A program made the position numbers and the translations under genes. DNA of 19,818 bases from Candidatus Hydrogenedentota bacterium (GTDB taxonomy: Bacteria > Hydrogenedentota > Hydrogenedentia > Hydrogenedentales > CAITNO01), in NCBI GenBank assembly GCA_029554925.1, contig JAKPUV010001218.1:1-19818 (forward strand), in the 5' to 3' direction. Positions 8,027 to 16,000 of the stretch are shown here, piece by piece; position 1 is the stretch's first letter; each line of letters begins with the position of its first letter. Under the pieces are notes generated by a model. The model saw only the letters and a list, made by a program, of their open reading frames with translations, was not told the DNA's origin and made no database searches.

Positions 8027-9291
8027 CCATTGTCGGGCGGAACGATGGCCCCGTGCATGCGCAGTGTTTTTCCAATCTCCTCCAAAGGGACATTGAGGGG
8101 CGTGGTGTTTTCCCGGGCGGCCAGGGCGGCCGCCGCGCCCGCCGCCTGGCCCATGGCCATGCAGGACGCCTGCACGCGCAGCCCGGAGTTCGCCAGCCGG
8201 TCGCTGGAAACACAGCGCCCCGCCACAAGGATATTGCGGCTCCTCTTCGGGATGAGCGCCCGCAGGGGAACCGTCGGCACAATGCCCTGCCGCAGCGGTT
8301 TGGGGGTGACGCCGCCGCGCGTGTGGAGGTCCACGGGGTAAAAGGCGTAACACACGGCATCGTCAAACATCCTGCCGGAGGTGTAGTCGTCCACCGTGAC
8401 CAGCGTCTCGCCGTCAATGCGGAAGCTTTCCCGGAAACCGGCCTCCGGCTGCAGGTGCGTCAGACGCCTCTTTTCCCTGCGGACCTTTTCCAAAATGGAC
8501 TTTCGCCCCGCGAGATTCGCCTCGGTCACCGTGCGGGAGTTCGTCGAATCGGCGCCGTGCACATAGAGGCTTTCCAGGGCGCCCGCCGGACGCCCGGGAT
8601 CGTCCGGGGTGTCCAGCATGAACAGCATGGAGCCGGGCTGGGTTTCCGCTTCACGCAATCGGGGAAGGTTCAGAAGGCCAACCACTTCCGCCCCGCCGGT
8701 GCAGTCAATAATCTGTCTGCAGAACACCCGCCGCCGGGTGCCGAATCCGGCGCATTCGACCATCCACCCTTCGGCCGTCTCCCTGACGCTCTGGGGAAAC
8801 TCATAGTAGGCAATCCGCACCCCCGCCTGAGCGCACTTTTCCTCGGCAAGCAGGGCGTAGAGAAACGGGTTGACACGGACCTGGTTCATCCAGTGGTGCT
8901 CGGGCACCTTGGAAAAGTCGGGCAGGGCTCCACCATCCAGTTCCACGCATTCCCGGACCAGTTCCCAGCCGATGCCCGCGATGATCTGTCTGCCCCAGGC
9001 ATCAAAAAGTCCCGGAAAGGCGACCCCTCCGGTCGTGGTGGTGCCGCCAAGCTGCGTGCCCCGTTCCACAAGGAAAGTGTCCGCCCCCGCCCTGGCGGAT
9101 TGAATCGCGGCCATGGTTCCCGCCGCGCCGCCCCCCACAACAAGAACATCCGCATTCGTGGTGACGGTTTCCGCACCGGCGCGTTCGGACTCCGGGGTGT
9201 CACCCTGCGATGCGCCCGCCGCAGTGGCGAGAACTGCGCCGGCGGCGGAAAACCGCAGGAGCTCCCGTCTTCCCATGGCGCGTTCTTTCAC
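8017..9291 (-). CDS. FAD-dependent oxidoreductase with Tat-like signal
   Basis: This is a 424-residue flavoprotein of the FAD_oxidored type. After the N-terminal signal comes a Rossmann dinucleotide-binding motif VLVVGGGAAGTMAA (GGGAAG at about residues 53-58), with an acidic residue ending strand 2 (FLVERG). The C-terminal FAD motif RNILVAGRCVSSDRLANSGLR and a helix-rich end (AMGQAAGAAAAL) follow. The N-terminus reads MGRRELLRFSAAGAVLATAAG, a twin-arginine-like signal (R8-R9), so export as a folded flavoprotein is likely. I chose GTG at 9291 because AAGGAG lies 8 nt before it. The longer frame (GTG at 9318) contains that ribosome site inside its coding part; ATG at 9276 is a second option. 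Substrate unknown. It follows the prenyl synthetase by 51 nt. Confidence 0.8.
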   Translation of the reverse strand: MKERAMGRRELLRFSAAGAVLATAAGASQGDTPESERAGAETVTTNADVLVVGGGAAGTMAAIQSARAGADTFLVERGTQLGGTTTTGGVAFPGLFDAWGRQIIAGIGWELVRECVELDGGALPDFSKVPEHHWMNQVRVNPFLYALLAEEKCAQAGVRIAYYEFPQSVRETAEGWMVECAGFGTRRRVFCRQIIDCTGGAEVVGLLNLPRLREAETQPGSMLFMLDTPDDPGRPAGALESLYVHGADSTNSRTVTEANLAGRKSILEKVRREKRRLTHLQPEAGFRESFRIDGETLVTVDDYTSGRMFDDAVCYAFYPVDLHTRGGVTPKPLRQGIVPTVPLRALIPKRSRNILVAGRCVSSDRLANSGLRVQASCMAMGQAAGAAAALAARENTTPLNVPLEEIGKTLRMHGAIVPPDNGRG

Positions 9292-9342
9292 TAATCCTTC
9301 TCCTTTGGACGCGAACACGGGCGTCGCCGGCGCGCGCCGGTT

Positions 9343-10203
9343 CTAGGAAGAGCGGGACCCGACATAGTCCGCCATTCCCAGAAGGGGCCGCGCGGCGTCG
9401 CCCCAGGGGGCAAGAAAGTCTTTGGCCGCGGCCACAAGCCGCGCCCGTTCCTCCGCCGCGCGGTTTCCGTCGAGACCGGCAAGACTGCTTCCGCCGTCTT
9501 CGTCCGTCGGGTGCGCGGCGTCAATGATGTCGTCGGAAATCTGGAACGCGAGTCCCAGGGACTCGGCATACCGTTCCAGGCGGCCGCAGACGTCCTCCGG
9601 TCCGCCGAAAAGCACGGCGGGCAGCACGGCGGCGGCCACAAACAGCGCGCCGGACTTCTCCCTGTGTATACGCAGCAGGTGCTCGGCGGTTTCAGGCCCC
9701 GCCTCGCCCGCGTGCAGGTCAAGGTACTGCCCGCCGCAGAGCCCGCCCACTCCGAGGGCGCCGCGCAGCCGGGCAACGGCGGCGGGCGCGGCTTCGGGCC
9801 GTCCGGCGGTTTCGGCGTTTCGCGCCGTCAGGTGGAAGGCCTCGGCAAGGAGCGACACGGCGGCCAGCAGCGCCGTGGCCTCGCCGTAGGCGCGGTGAAC
9901 AGGGGGAAGGCCCCGGCGCTCCCCGGCGTCGTCCATGCAGGGGAGGTCGTCCAGAATGAGGGAGGCGGCGTGGGCCATCTCGACGGCGCAGGCGGCATCG
10001 AGTGCCTCCTCCGCCCGATGCCCAAGCATCTCCGCCACCGCCAGGGTCAGCAGGGGCCGCAGCCGTTTTCCGCCGGGCATCACGGCTGCGCGCATGGCGG
10101 CGCACAGCGCCCCGGGTCCGCCGCTGGGCAGGCGTTCCGCCAGCGCGGCCTCCACAAGCCCGCGAAGCCGGGCCAGTTCCTTGTTTTCCAGAAAAGCGCC
10201 CAC
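9343..10203 (-). CDS. polyprenyl (farnesyl/geranylgeranyl-type) diphosphate synthase
   Basis: The enzyme joins isopentenyl diphosphate to an allylic diphosphate. The product is 286 residues, close to IspA. Visible family motifs are GGKRLRP, the first Asp-rich motif DDLPCMDD (D85, D86, D91, D92) followed by RRG, GGQYLDL, HREKSGALF (K183), and the second Asp-rich motif FQISDDIID (D224, D225, D228). Two conserved spots differ. The usual 'GDALL' after the first motif reads AVSLL (about 115-118), and the loop after the second motif is shortened and lacks the usual 'GKxTY' Lys. The start is GTG at 10203, 2 nt after the glycosyltransferase stop, which fits translational coupling. The longer open frame to 10362 runs antiphase inside that gene and lacks family similarity. 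Chain length cannot be read from sequence here. Confidence 0.82.
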   Translation of the reverse strand: MGAFLENKELARLRGLVEAALAERLPSGGPGALCAAMRAAVMPGGKRLRPLLTLAVAEMLGHRAEEALDAACAVEMAHAASLILDDLPCMDDAGERRGLPPVHRAYGEATALLAAVSLLAEAFHLTARNAETAGRPEAAPAAVARLRGALGVGGLCGGQYLDLHAGEAGPETAEHLLRIHREKSGALFVAAAVLPAVLFGGPEDVCGRLERYAESLGLAFQISDDIIDAAHPTDEDGGSSLAGLDGNRAAEERARLVAAAKDFLAPWGDAARPLLGMADYVGSRSS

Positions 10204-10205
10204 CG

Positions 10206-11567
10206 TCAGGGGGTGTCCTCTCGTGTTGCGGCCTGTGTCCCCGCACCGCCGTCGGGAACGATGGCGATCCAGCCCCCGTGGTCCGTGTGCTCGCCCGTCT
10301 CTTCGGCGGAAAACAGGCGTTCGGCGGCGAATTCCAGCCGTCCGCCGGAAAAATCCAACCACGTCTCAGCGCGTTGGGCCGCCTCCAGCAGGACGGGATC
10401 CCGCCCCCCGGCCGAAACGCGCACACGCGACGCGCCCAAAGCAGGATAGCAGTTCACAGAAATGACCCGCAACCCGCCCGGCGGCGCGTCAACCCACGCC
10501 CGCGCTGACAGGGGGCGCACTTCGAGGCCGTCCACCTGCCGCGCCGGATACCAGCCGTTTTCGGGAAGCGTCACCGGGGCGCAAAAGAGGCGTTCCAGAT
10601 GGAACCGCAGGGCCAGGGTTACGGGGGGGGCGCCCGCCGCCCTGCGTTCGCGGCGGTGCCGCCGGGCGGCGGGAATATAAGCCAGCGCCGACACCCACGC
10701 CCTCACATGGGACCAGACACGCCAGCCCTCCCCTTCCAGGCAGGCGCGCCCGACGGCGCGCAGTTCCCCGAGCGCCACCCAGGGCAGGGGGGTCAGAAAC
10801 TGGGCGGGGGTCAGATTCCGCAGCAGCAGGTAGAACCGGTTGCGCGTGGCGAGGAAATATTTGCGCCGCGCGCGTTCCCCCGCGCCCATGGACGCGCTGA
10901 ACTTGTGCTCGACCACCGCCTCCGGGCACGGTGCCACCGTGTATCCGGCGTCCCATGCGCGGACACACAGGTCCACGTCGTCCAGATAGATCTCAAACTC
11001 CTCCGGCAGGAGCCCCGTCCGCCGCAGGGTCTCGGCGCGGATCAAACAGGCCCCGCCGCAGGCGGCCAGCACCGGGTCCGTCCCGTTCCAGCGCGGGCCG
11101 TCGGCGCGCCCGGCCCCCACATCCCAGCAGGCCCCCGCGCGGCTGCACACCACCCCGACGGAGTTCAGGACAAAGGGCTGGTCGAACAGGACCATCTTGG
11201 GCGCGACCACGCCAATCTTGGGATCGGACCCGGCGAGGTCCAGACACCGGTCAAAGACGTCCGGACACACCCGTGTGTCGTTGTTGAGCAGGAAGACATA
11301 CGCCGCGCCCGCCTCCAGCGCGCGGCGGATGCCCGCGTTGTTCCCGCCGCTCCAGCCCAGGTTCCGGTCCAGCACCAGCAACTCCACCCGGGGGTCCGCG
11401 CCGAACCGCCCGCGCACGAAGTCCGCCGACCCGTCGGTGCTGGCGTTGTCCACCAGCACAAACCGCAGATGGTCCCCCGGACAGGCGGTCAGGGAACGGA
11501 AACAGTCGTCCAGATGGGCGAGGCCGTTCCAGTTGATGACCAGCACATGGGTAAGGGGGCGCGTCAT
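10206..11567 (-). CDS. family 2 glycosyltransferase with C-terminal extension
   Basis: The 453-residue inverting GT-A transferase moves a sugar from a nucleotide-sugar donor and resembles rhamnosyltransferase-type GT2 enzymes. Motifs in order are VLVINWNG (8-15), VLVDNASTDGS (37-47), RNLGWSGGNNAGI (68-80), the metal-binding NNDT (95-98), CGGACLIRAE (170-179), and EEFEIYLDDVDLCVRA (189-204, the acidic catalytic region). HKFSAS and RNRFYLLLRN come last. Residues about 330-453 form an additional beta-rich region (GLEVRPLSARAWVD, GLRVISVNCYP) that I do not recognise. The start is ATG 11567, where the family similarity begins; the frame upstream runs antisense into hemL. No clear ribosome site precedes it, so it may be leaderless. 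The prenyl synthetase follows after 2 nt. Confidence 0.82.
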   Translation of the reverse strand: MTRPLTHVLVINWNGLAHLDDCFRSLTACPGDHLRFVLVDNASTDGSADFVRGRFGADPRVELLVLDRNLGWSGGNNAGIRRALEAGAAYVFLLNNDTRVCPDVFDRCLDLAGSDPKIGVVAPKMVLFDQPFVLNSVGVVCSRAGACWDVGAGRADGPRWNGTDPVLAACGGACLIRAETLRRTGLLPEEFEIYLDDVDLCVRAWDAGYTVAPCPEAVVEHKFSASMGAGERARRKYFLATRNRFYLLLRNLTPAQFLTPLPWVALGELRAVGRACLEGEGWRVWSHVRAWVSALAYIPAARRHRRERRAAGAPPVTLALRFHLERLFCAPVTLPENGWYPARQVDGLEVRPLSARAWVDAPPGGLRVISVNCYPALGASRVRVSAGGRDPVLLEAAQRAETWLDFSGGRLEFAAERLFSAEETGEHTDHGGWIAIVPDGGAGTQAATREDTP

Positions 11568-11676
11568 GGGCACAGGGTACCGCAACCCGGCGGCGGGGCG
11601 CGAATCTTGCCGCGCCGCGCCACCGGTGAATACACTAGGCGGAGGCGGCAAGCCGCGCAACGGAAGGAAAAACACG
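11568..11676. promoter_or_regulatory. divergent intergenic region with candidate hemL promoter
   Basis: On the plus strand TTGCCG (11607-11612) and TACACT (11631-11636) are 18 nt apart, each matching consensus at 4/6. They imply a leader of about 34 nt for hemL, whose ATG at 11677 is preceded by AAGGA. I see no equally good promoter for the minus-strand glycosyltransferase, although the region must serve both directions unless that transcript starts at its ATG. Confidence 0.4.
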
Positions 11677-12957
11677 ATGACACACACGAGGTCGGAGGAG
11701 CTGTGGCGGAAGGCGCAGCAGGTGCTGGTGGGCGGGGTGAACAGCCCCGTCCGCGCTTTCAAGGCCGTGGGCGGGTCGCCGTTCTTCGCCAAGTCGGGGA
11801 AGGGCGCGCTGGTGGTGGACGAGGACGGCAACGAGTATGTGGACTACGTCCTTTCCTGGGGGCCGCTGGTGCTGGGGCACGCCCACCCGCGCGTCGTGGA
11901 GGCGGTGCGCCGCGCGATGGAGGCGGGCTCCTCTTTCGGTATCCCCACGGAGGCGGAAATCCTGCTCGCGGAGAAAATCCGGAAGCATTATCCCGTCATG
12001 GAGAAAGTGCGGCTGGTAAACAGCGGCACCGAGGCCGCCATGAGCGTGCTGCGCCTCGCGCGCGGCGTCACGGGGCGCAACCGGGTCGTCAAGATGGACG
12101 GCTGCTACCACGGCCACGTGGACAGCCTGCTGGTCTCGGCGGGCAGCGGCGTCGCCACGCTCGGCATCCAGGACAGTCCCGGCATCCCCGCGCCTTACGC
12201 CGCCCTCACGCACACGGTGCCCTACAACGACCTGGAGGCGGTCCGCGCGGTCTTCGACACCCACGGCGAGGAGATCGCCTGCCTCATCGTGGAGCCCGTG
12301 CCGGGCAACATGGGGGTCGTGCTCCCCGAACCCGGGTATCTGGAGGGGTTGCGCGCCGTCACCGCGCGCCACGGCGCGCTGCTGGTCTTCGACGAGGTGA
12401 TGTCGGGGTTCCGCGTGTCCCTCGGCGGCGCGCAGGCGCGGTTTGGCGTCCGGCCCGACCTGGTCATGCTGGGCAAGGTCATCGGCGGCGGGCTGCCCGT
12501 GGGGGCCTACGGCGGCCCGGCGGCCCTGATGGACCATCTGGCCCCGCTGGGTCCCGTCTACCAGGCGGGCACGCTGGCGGGGAATCCCCTGGCCACCGCC
12601 GCAGGACTCGCCACGCTGGAGGAGCTGGAGCGGCCCGGCGTGGCGGAGGGCATGGAGGCCGCGCTGGCGCGGCTGGGCGCGGGGCTGGCGGAGATCGCCC
12701 GCGAACGCGGCATCCCGGTGACCGTCACGCAGGCCGGCTCCATGGGCTGCCTGTTTTTCAACGGGGGCCCCGTCCGCAATTACGAAGAAGCCAAGAGATC
12801 GGACACGGCCCTCCACGCCCGCTTCTTCCGGGGCATGCTGGAGCGCGGGGTCTACTTTGCGCCCTCCCAGTACGAGGCGTGTTTTGTGAGCGCCGCGCAC
12901 GGGGAGGCCCATCTTGACCGCACGTTGGAGGCCGCGCGGCGGGTATTGATCCGATGA
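11677..12957 (+). CDS. hemL: glutamate-1-semialdehyde 2,1-aminomutase
   Basis: HemL converts glutamate-1-semialdehyde to 5-aminolevulinate with pyridoxal phosphate, the committed step of the C5 route to haem and other tetrapyrroles, in the cytoplasm. The product is 426 residues, the standard length. Motifs: VNSPVRAFK (21-29), DEDGNEYVDYVLSWGPLVLGHAHP (48-71), NSGTEA (115-120), YHGHVDSLL (144-152), LIVEPVPGNMG (203-213), LLVFDEVMSGFR (235-246), and the PLP lysine K267 in MLGKVIGGGLPVGAYGG. YQAGTLAGNPL and a normal C-terminus follow. All key residues are in place. The open frame extends 480 nt upstream, but family similarity and the ribosome site fix the start at 11677. It stands alone, divergent from the glycosyltransferase and followed by a separately promoted kinase gene. 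Confidence 0.95.
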   Translation: MTHTRSEELWRKAQQVLVGGVNSPVRAFKAVGGSPFFAKSGKGALVVDEDGNEYVDYVLSWGPLVLGHAHPRVVEAVRRAMEAGSSFGIPTEAEILLAEKIRKHYPVMEKVRLVNSGTEAAMSVLRLARGVTGRNRVVKMDGCYHGHVDSLLVSAGSGVATLGIQDSPGIPAPYAALTHTVPYNDLEAVRAVFDTHGEEIACLIVEPVPGNMGVVLPEPGYLEGLRAVTARHGALLVFDEVMSGFRVSLGGAQARFGVRPDLVMLGKVIGGGLPVGAYGGPAALMDHLAPLGPVYQAGTLAGNPLATAAGLATLEELERPGVAEGMEAALARLGAGLAEIARERGIPVTVTQAGSMGCLFFNGGPVRNYEEAKRSDTALHARFFRGMLERGVYFAPSQYEACFVSAAHGEAHLDRTLEAARRVLIR

Positions 12958-12971
12958 AGAGCGCTGTGGGA

Positions 12972-13004
12972 GGCGCACTGGACAGGAAACTGTGCAGTTG
13001 CGCC
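12972..13004 (+). other. bulged hairpin after hemL, with an internal palindrome
   Basis: GGCGCACTG (12972-12980) can pair with CAGTTGCGCC (12995-13004) apart from one bulged base, leaving a 14-nt loop. Within it AACTG-TG-CAGTT (12988-12999) is a short dyad. The plus strand then reads CGCAAAAAAC, without T-run, so an intrinsic terminator for hemL is not supported. Its position just upstream of the -35 at 13017 would also suit an operator. Confidence 0.25.
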
Positions 13005-13016
13005 CGCAAAAAACAC

Positions 13017-13045
13017 TTGACGCCTTGCTCGGAATGGCTGATAAT
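13017..13045 (+). promoter_or_regulatory. near-consensus sigma-70-type promoter of the hybrid kinase gene
   Basis: TTGACG (13017-13022) and GATAAT (13040-13045) each match the consensus at 5/6 and are separated by exactly 17 nt. Transcription would start near 13052, giving a leader of about 48 nt. The GGAGG ribosome site at 13090-13094 sits 5 nt before the ATG. This is the best promoter in the window. Confidence 0.75.
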
Positions 13046-13099
13046 GCGTAAAAGTGAGCGCTGCGGTTTCTGAGTGATTGCCGACAGACGGAGGCAGCG

Positions 13100-16000
13100 A
13101 TGAGTGAGCTCTATTCCTCACAAAGCAGTCTGACCCCCGACATTGCTGAGGACGGCGGGGGGCTTTCTTTTTCCACTGTGCTGCCCATACTGCTGCTGCT
13201 GGCGGGCACCTGTGCAGTGGGCGCCTGGGGGGCCCACATCCGGGCTCAGGAGCGCGACGCCGAGATGCGCGCGGTGCTCATGGACCAGGCGGTCACGCTC
13301 GCGGGAAACATCAGCCCGGGCCTGGCCGCCCAGCTCACCTTCACTTCGGCGGACGCCGAATCGCCCGCCTACCGCCGCCTCTGCCAGGTCATGACCGCTT
13401 TCGGGCGCAACATCCCGAACCGGGGCATTTACAGCATGGCGCAGCGGGAGAACAAGCTGTTCTTCGGCCCCGAGAACTATCCGCCCGGGGACCCGATGGC
13501 CAGCCCCCCCGGGACGGAGTTTCTTGAGCCGGGGCCGGAAGACTTTGCTGTCTTCATCACCGGGGAGCCGTATGTCTCGGGGCCCGTCAAGGACGAGTAC
13601 GGCACCTTTGTCACGGCGGGCGCGCCGGTGATCGACCCGGTTTCCAACCAGGTGCTGATGGTGGCGGCAATAGACATTCTCGCGGAGGACTGGGAGACAA
13701 ACATCAACAGCGCCCGGATGATGCCCTTCCTGCTCACAGCGGGGCTTGCGGTTTTCTTCGTTGCCGGTTTCATCGCGCTGCACTGGAACGGCCGCCGGTC
13801 CCGCAGGGGCCGAAGGGGCGATGTTAACCTGCGCAGATGGGTAAGCGCCCCCCTGGGGGTGCTTTTCCTCTGCGGCATGGCGGTGCTGACGGCGCATCAG
13901 GCAAACGAGCACCGCAAGATCCAACTGTCAGAGGTACGGTGGCTTTCCCAGCACGCGCTGCTCGACTGGAACCACACCGTTGCGACGGAGGCCCGGGCGC
14001 TGAGTGTGTGGGCGCACCGCATCCACGAAAACCACGGGATCATGGAGGCGTGGCGGGCGGGGAACCTTGACCGTCTTCGGGACGCTTCCACTCCCGTTCT
14101 CACGCAGATGCGGAACACGCAGGATGTCTCCATCCTGCATTTTGTCAATCCGGACAAGACAAGTTTCTTTCGCGCCCACCTGCCGGGAACCCAGGGCGAC
14201 CCCCTTTCCTGGGCCTCCTTGGAAGCGGCGGGCGAGACAGGCCTGCCGCAATGGGGTCTCGACCTGGGACGCTGGGGCAATTTCTCGCTGCGCTATTGCA
14301 TGCCCGTCATGGAGAACGGCGCGCCGGTGGGGTATCTGGTGGTGGGCAAGGATATCGGCTCGTTTCTCCCGCATTTTGCCCAGAACCTGCGGGGAAACCT
14401 TGCCGCGGTGGTGCCCAAACGGATGTTCTCCCGCGAGGACTATGAAACCGGCAGGGAACTGTTTCAATTTCCCGGAAACTGGGATGACCTCTCGCAGTAC
14501 TTCGTGATCGGCCAGACGTCGGTATTTCTTCCCCGCGGCGTGAGGAACTGGATGGAGACGCCGCACCCCCCCGTTGAGGGGTCCGAGGTGACGATGTTTT
14601 GGGAAGAGGGGCGGAGATGGCTGCTGCTGCCCATCCATCTGGCGGACGGGCAGGGGGAGAACATGGCAACGCTCCTGTTCTTCCAGGACGTCACTGACCG
14701 GTACTGGGCCACCATCAACGCCCTTGTGCTTCAGGGCGGCCTGGCCCTGGTGCTTTTCTTCGCGGCGGTGGCCCTGACCCACAGTGTCACCCGGCGCGCC
14801 GAGCGGCTGATTGGGGCGGCCTTCGCGGCGGTGCGCGCGCGGGAGAAGGATCTGGAGCTGACCCTCTACTCCATAGGCGACGCCGTCATCACCACAGACC
14901 GGGACGGGGCCGTCGTGAGGATGAACCCGGTGGCGGAGAACCTGACCGGATGGATGGCGGAGGAGGCGGCGGGATTCCCCCTGGAGCGGGTCTTCCGCAT
15001 CGTGAACGCGGACACCCGCCAGCCCGAGCCGAGCCCGGCGCGCCGGGTCATGGAAACGGAGGCCGTGGTGGGGCTGGCCAACCACACGGTCCTCATCGCA
15101 CGCGGCGGCGCGGAGCGCCAGATCGCGGACAGCGCGGCCCCCATCACCGACGCCGGCGGCCGCATCCGCGGCGTGATCATTGTGTTCCGCGATGTGACCG
15201 AGGCCTACCGCGTCCGCAGGGAACTGGAGGAGAGCGAGGCCAGGCTGGCCGCCCTGATGAACGCCGCCGGAGACGCCATCCTCATGATGAACCCCGCCGG
15301 CAAGGTCACCTTCTGGAACCCCGCCGCGGAGCGGATGTTCGGATACACGCGGGAGGAGGCGCTGGGGGAAAACCTGCACAAGCTCATCGCCCCGGACCGT
15401 TACCACGCCGCGCACCGGGCGGCCCTGCCCCATTTCCTCGAGACCGGCCGGGGCAACGCCGTCGGCAAAACGCTGGAGCTGGAGGCCCGCAGAAAGGACG
15501 GGTCGGAGTTCCCTGTTTCCCTCTCCCTTTCCGCCGTGCAGATGCAGGACGGCTGGCACGGCGTGGGCATTGTCCGCGACATCACCGAAAGCCGTCGGAT
15601 GGCCGTGGAGCTTCGGGAGAACCTGCGCCGGCTCCAGCAGATCCTCGACGCCGAGGATGTGGGCGTCGCCATTGTGGACTGGGAGACGCACTTGGTGCGG
15701 TTCGCCAACAAGCGGGCCCTGGAGCTCGCCGGCGTGTCCGAGGGGGACATGGCCGCGCTCCGGTGCTGGGATCTGTTTTCCAACGCGGAGGAGGGGAAGT
15801 GCCCCGTGAAGGACTATGGTCGTCCCGGAGAGACCGAGGACTGCGAGCTGCTCACGGCGGACGGCGGACGCATTCCGGTCCACAAGACCGTGGCCCCCAT
15901 CATGTTCCAGGGGAAGAAGTGCCTGATCGAGACCTTCACCGACATCACCGAGCTGCGCCGGGCGCAGGAGACCCTGGCGGCCAGCGAGGCGCAGTTGCGG

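Noticed and set aside
5703..8096. A 797-codon plus-strand open frame over the GH42-like gene
   Set aside because: Its product is Arg/Pro/Gly/His-rich without family motifs. The minus strand shows clear GH42-like signatures and an N-terminal anchor.
7933..9294. A 453-codon plus-strand open frame over the FAD oxidoreductase
   Set aside because: It is a shadow of a gene with intact FAD-binding motifs, and its translation has no recognisable domain.
10204..10362. N-terminal extension of the prenyl synthetase to 10362
   Set aside because: The extra 53 residues are Arg-rich, lie in a different frame inside the glycosyltransferase gene and match no synthetase sequence. The GTG at 10203 gives a normal family length.
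11197..11676. N-terminal extension of HemL to 11197
   Set aside because: The stretch runs antisense through the glycosyltransferase and lacks family similarity; the ATG at 11677 has a ribosome site and gives the standard length.
11568..11831. N-terminal extension of the GT2 protein to 11831
   Set aside because: It would overlap the divergent hemL coding region, and the family similarity starts at the Met at 11567.
11635..12978. A 447-codon minus-strand open frame over hemL
   Set aside because: hemL is complete with its PLP lysine; the antisense product is low-complexity and His/Gln/Arg-rich.
12972..13010. Intrinsic terminator after hemL
   Set aside because: The hairpin is bulged and is followed by an A-run on the plus strand rather than a T-run, so it does not fit the terminator pattern.
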